Shown here piece by piece: positions 61,764-64,000 of a DNA stretch of 64,000 nucleotides. Within the stretch, counting starts at the first letter, position 1; each line of letters starts with the position of its first letter. The notes beneath the pieces are model-generated. The model made no database searches and was not told where the DNA came from. It saw only the letters and a list, made by a program, of their open reading frames with translations. The stretch comes from Erythroxylum novogranatense (lineage: Eukaryota; Streptophyta; Magnoliopsida; Malpighiales; Erythroxylaceae): positions 14,250,001 to 14,314,000 of the forward strand of contig CM057235.1 in the NCBI GenBank assembly GCA_029891385.1. Direction: 5' to 3'. The translations under genes were made by a program, and so were the position numbers.

Positions 61764-62168
61764 TTTCCAAATTATGCCAAATTTGAGAAAACTGACCTCA
61801 AAGATGGAATCAGGACGTCAAAATTTGGCAGAAAAGATATCTTCTAAATTTTTACCAAGGGACTCAATAAATAGTAATTTGTAAATAGTGCTCACCGAAA
61901 TAATGTCATCGGACCCTACTGGAATAATATTGCGGGACTCGGTAAATAGTAATTTGTGAATAGTACAACAAATAGTACCACGAGACCTAGTTACTATTGC
62001 TATAATGTTGTCACCATGCAAATTTATTGAAAAATTTTAAAGTACTATTCATCACCTTTTCCATTTTACATCAACTTTTCGAACAGATTATGCTAAAAAA
62101 ATTTGTTGTAATTTTGTCTTTCCCATGACATGCTTCTTTTCAAAAAATACCTTCATTGAAAACACAAG

Positions 62169-62179
62169 CTCTGATACCA
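62169..62179 (-). other. Copia primer binding site (initiator Met tRNA)
   Basis: Minus strand TGGTATCAGAG, 2 bases from the LTR end. Confidence 0.9.
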
Positions 62180-62181
62180 CT

Positions 62182-62641
62182 TGTTGGGCGCAACGAGTGT
62201 ATTCTTTTGAAAAAGAAAAAATAAAATGAGCAAAATGAACACAAAATATTTAACATGGTTCACCCTTAACTTTGGGCTACGTTCACGAAAAAAACTCAGA
62301 ATAATTCTTCCACTATTACAAATAGTAGGCACACAAAGTTAAAACTAAAATAGTGGCTCACAAGGTATTTTCCAATTTAAAAATACTAACGTCACTATTT
62401 TGTCACTCACCAACCCTTTAGAAAAATATTTCCTAACTTCAGAGCGTTGCTTTGTTCTGGTTTTTCTTCTATGTATTTGTTGTTGTGATTTTTGCTTTAG
62501 CAAGGAGTGCCTTATATAGGCATTCTACTGCTTACAGCTGTCTCCTTTAATTTTTCAACTAATGCGGAATGCGGCACCAATTTCAGTGTTGCAATTGTGG
62601 AACATCGTGTCCCTCCATGTGAGAGGGACTCATATCCAACA
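62182..62641 (-). repeat. Copia 5' LTR with TATA box
   Basis: 460 bp; TATATAAG on the minus strand at 62518-62511 is the likely promoter. It is followed downstream by the primer binding site at 62179-62169. Confidence 0.95.
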
Positions 62642-64000
62642 GTGAGTATCTTAATCATTTTTGTATCATTAATTGCTAAGTGTAAATGATTAAATATATC
62701 AACAATTAAACACATATCAATTTCCCCCACACTTAACTTTTGACAGTTCTCGGGCAAAACATTAAAATTAAGCTCAAAGACCCCAAAACATTGACTTATT
62801 TCCTAAATGTTCCAAAAATATATAATCACAAGCAAAGATGAGTGACTTTAAAAAATCATAGCAAGATTTCAACATTCCAAGCTTTTACTCATCATCAATC
62901 AACATTCTTCATCTTTAAAAACTCAACAATCTAATGGTAAACTCAAAAAATGTGTGTAACTAAAATATATCCATAGGTACACTCAACACCATTCATGATC
63001 ATGACAATCCATAACGTTGCATATCATTTCATTTCTCCACCACTAAAATTCACATTCAAAATCAAGAATCAAAGGACTTTTCAAGGTTGTAATGTGGGCA
63101 AAGATAAGGTTAGATGTATTTGGGTTAAATAGCATGAAAGTCATCAAAGCTAGTGAAACAAAGCAACACTCATAAAAAATTGGGTACTGTCAGCTATGAC
63201 GAATACAACATTTATATTTCACAACACCATTTAGCTCTCATACACAAACCATATGAAGCATATACCAATTCGAAGGAATCACTTATACTATTTTATGCCA
63301 ACAATACATTGAAATCATAAGAGTGAACCTTCCAAGCCAACATCTACCTCATATTCAACATATTCGTTACAACTCTAGGAAGAGTCATAAATCATAAACA
63401 ACTTTTCAACACATATGCAATTCCTCTTTGATACATTTATTTTAAAGTTTTTTTCATTTTTTTTCATTTTCTTTCTTTCTTTTTCTTTTTCTTTTCTTTT
63501 TCTTTTTTCTTTCTTCTTTCTTTTCCTTATAAAAAATTAAAATAAACTACATCAACATGGGAGTTTCAATGATAAAACATAAATAACGTCCCAACATTAT
63601 AACCAACCCTCACATATGTACAACCCCATACTTAGAATTTTGTACATCCACAAACTCAACAATCATAAAAGTTCCATTAGCTTTATGACTTGGGTAGGAC
63701 ATTTGGTTAAGTTTAAAAGCATAAAATGTGGTTTATACAAAAACGAAGGCTAAAGCTCAAAAAGATTTATCAAGGGAAAAATAATTTCAATAGGATATGT
63801 TATTTGGCTAATGTAGTTTATGAAAAACAAAGAATGCCTAATCATATCCATGTTAATGCATGTGATAAAAATGTGGTTTCGAATAGAAATTCAATGCAAA
63901 ATCAGGATGTACATGTCATGAAGGTCACACGTTATCAGAAGGCAATGAGACTGATATGGTTGTGTCAGTCAAATAAGGCTCAAAATCTTACCAGGTTTGT
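62642..64000 (-). other. Older gypsy-like element: LTR tip, polypurine tract and interior
   Basis: 62642-62719 is the LTR tip cut off by the copia insertion. The minus strand then has AAGTGTGGGGGAAA (62735-62722), a polypurine tract of the GTGTGGGGG type used by Tat/Athila-like gypsy elements. Sequence to the right would be the 3' internal region. It shows no frame I can assign, only AT-rich DNA and a pyrimidine tract (63447-63527, TTTC/TTTTC units) that is purine-rich on the element strand. Confidence 0.5.
63447..63527. repeat. TTTC/TTTTC-rich low-complexity tract
   Basis: About 80 bases of T with regularly spaced single C, likely polymorphic. Confidence 0.85.

Larger units (their letters stand above)
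35995..62641 (-). mobile_element. Ty1/copia LTR retrotransposon, split by nested insertions
   Basis: 3' LTR 35995-36446 (452 bp) and 5' LTR 62182-62641 (460 bp), ends TGTTGGGCG...ATATCCA(A/T)CA. A perfect GTGAG target duplication flanks it (35990-35994 and 62642-62646). The minus strand carries a primer binding site TGGTATCAGAG (62179-62169) and a polypurine tract AGGAGGGGGAGATT (36460-36447). Domain order gag, protease, integrase, RT, RNase H is that of copia. Without the inserted 21.3 kb the element is about 5.3 kb, normal for copia. The LTRs differ by roughly 31 bases in a 285-base hand-aligned stretch. Stops and a frameshift make it non-autonomous. Confidence 0.96.

Overview
The window looks like nuclear DNA of a flowering plant, probably a eudicot. 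It is AT-rich, has two spliced plant genes and is otherwise mostly transposable elements (LTR retrotransposons, an RTE-type LINE, an L1-type LINE fragment, Au-like SINE tails and a hAT-like MITE). The species could not be determined. All calls were made by eye from the sequence; no database search was run.

Genes. (1) A four-coding-exon plus-strand gene (8592-10184) encodes a 216-residue C3HC4 RING protein of the RNF4/SUMO-targeted ubiquitin ligase type, with a TATA box and G-box upstream. (2) A seven-exon minus-strand gene (19094 down to 16100) encodes a complete 372-residue plastid acyl-ACP thioesterase, FATA. Both reading frames close exactly across GT-AG introns. I see no other convincing host gene.

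Repeats left of 35 kb. The left edge holds part of a long LTR (1-2832), apparently inserted in the tail of an oppositely oriented related LTR (2833-3868). A dead RTE LINE follows (4338-6262). Between 19.5 and 24.5 kb lie a LINE RNase H tail, a degenerate gypsy gag flanked by diverged direct repeats, a SINE tail and a hAT-like MITE. At 25030-28188 a solo LTR with a perfect 5-bp target duplication sits in a diverged ~190-bp tandem array inside an older LTR. Another LTR fragment lies at about 29.0-30.85 kb and a plus-strand gypsy gag remnant at 33.5-33.9 kb.

The 35-62.7 kb nest. Three minus-strand LTR retrotransposons are stacked like Russian dolls, each with exact ends and a perfect 5-bp target duplication. 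A Ty1/copia element (35995-62641, GTGAG) is split inside its reverse transcriptase by element A (37730-59056, TGTGG). Element A has LTRs of about 4.9 kb around an internal region of only 560 bp. Element B (45303-56968, CCTTA) lies in the 5' LTR of A, at the predicted A transcription start. B has ~4.0-4.1 kb LTRs and a 3.5-kb internal region without gag-pol. The copia element itself appears to sit in the LTR of a still older gypsy-like element whose polypurine tract is at 62721-62735.

How the parts relate. A, B, the solo LTR and the other long LTR fragments look like one non-autonomous (LARD-like) gypsy superfamily. They share a TATA box, a short leader, a conserved splice-donor-like motif, a paired-hairpin block, an acceptor-like motif and U5, plus degenerate ~190-bp modules. 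Between modules, several carry arrays of unrelated short repeats, palindromic in A and B. This shared hidden architecture is the most interesting signal in the window.
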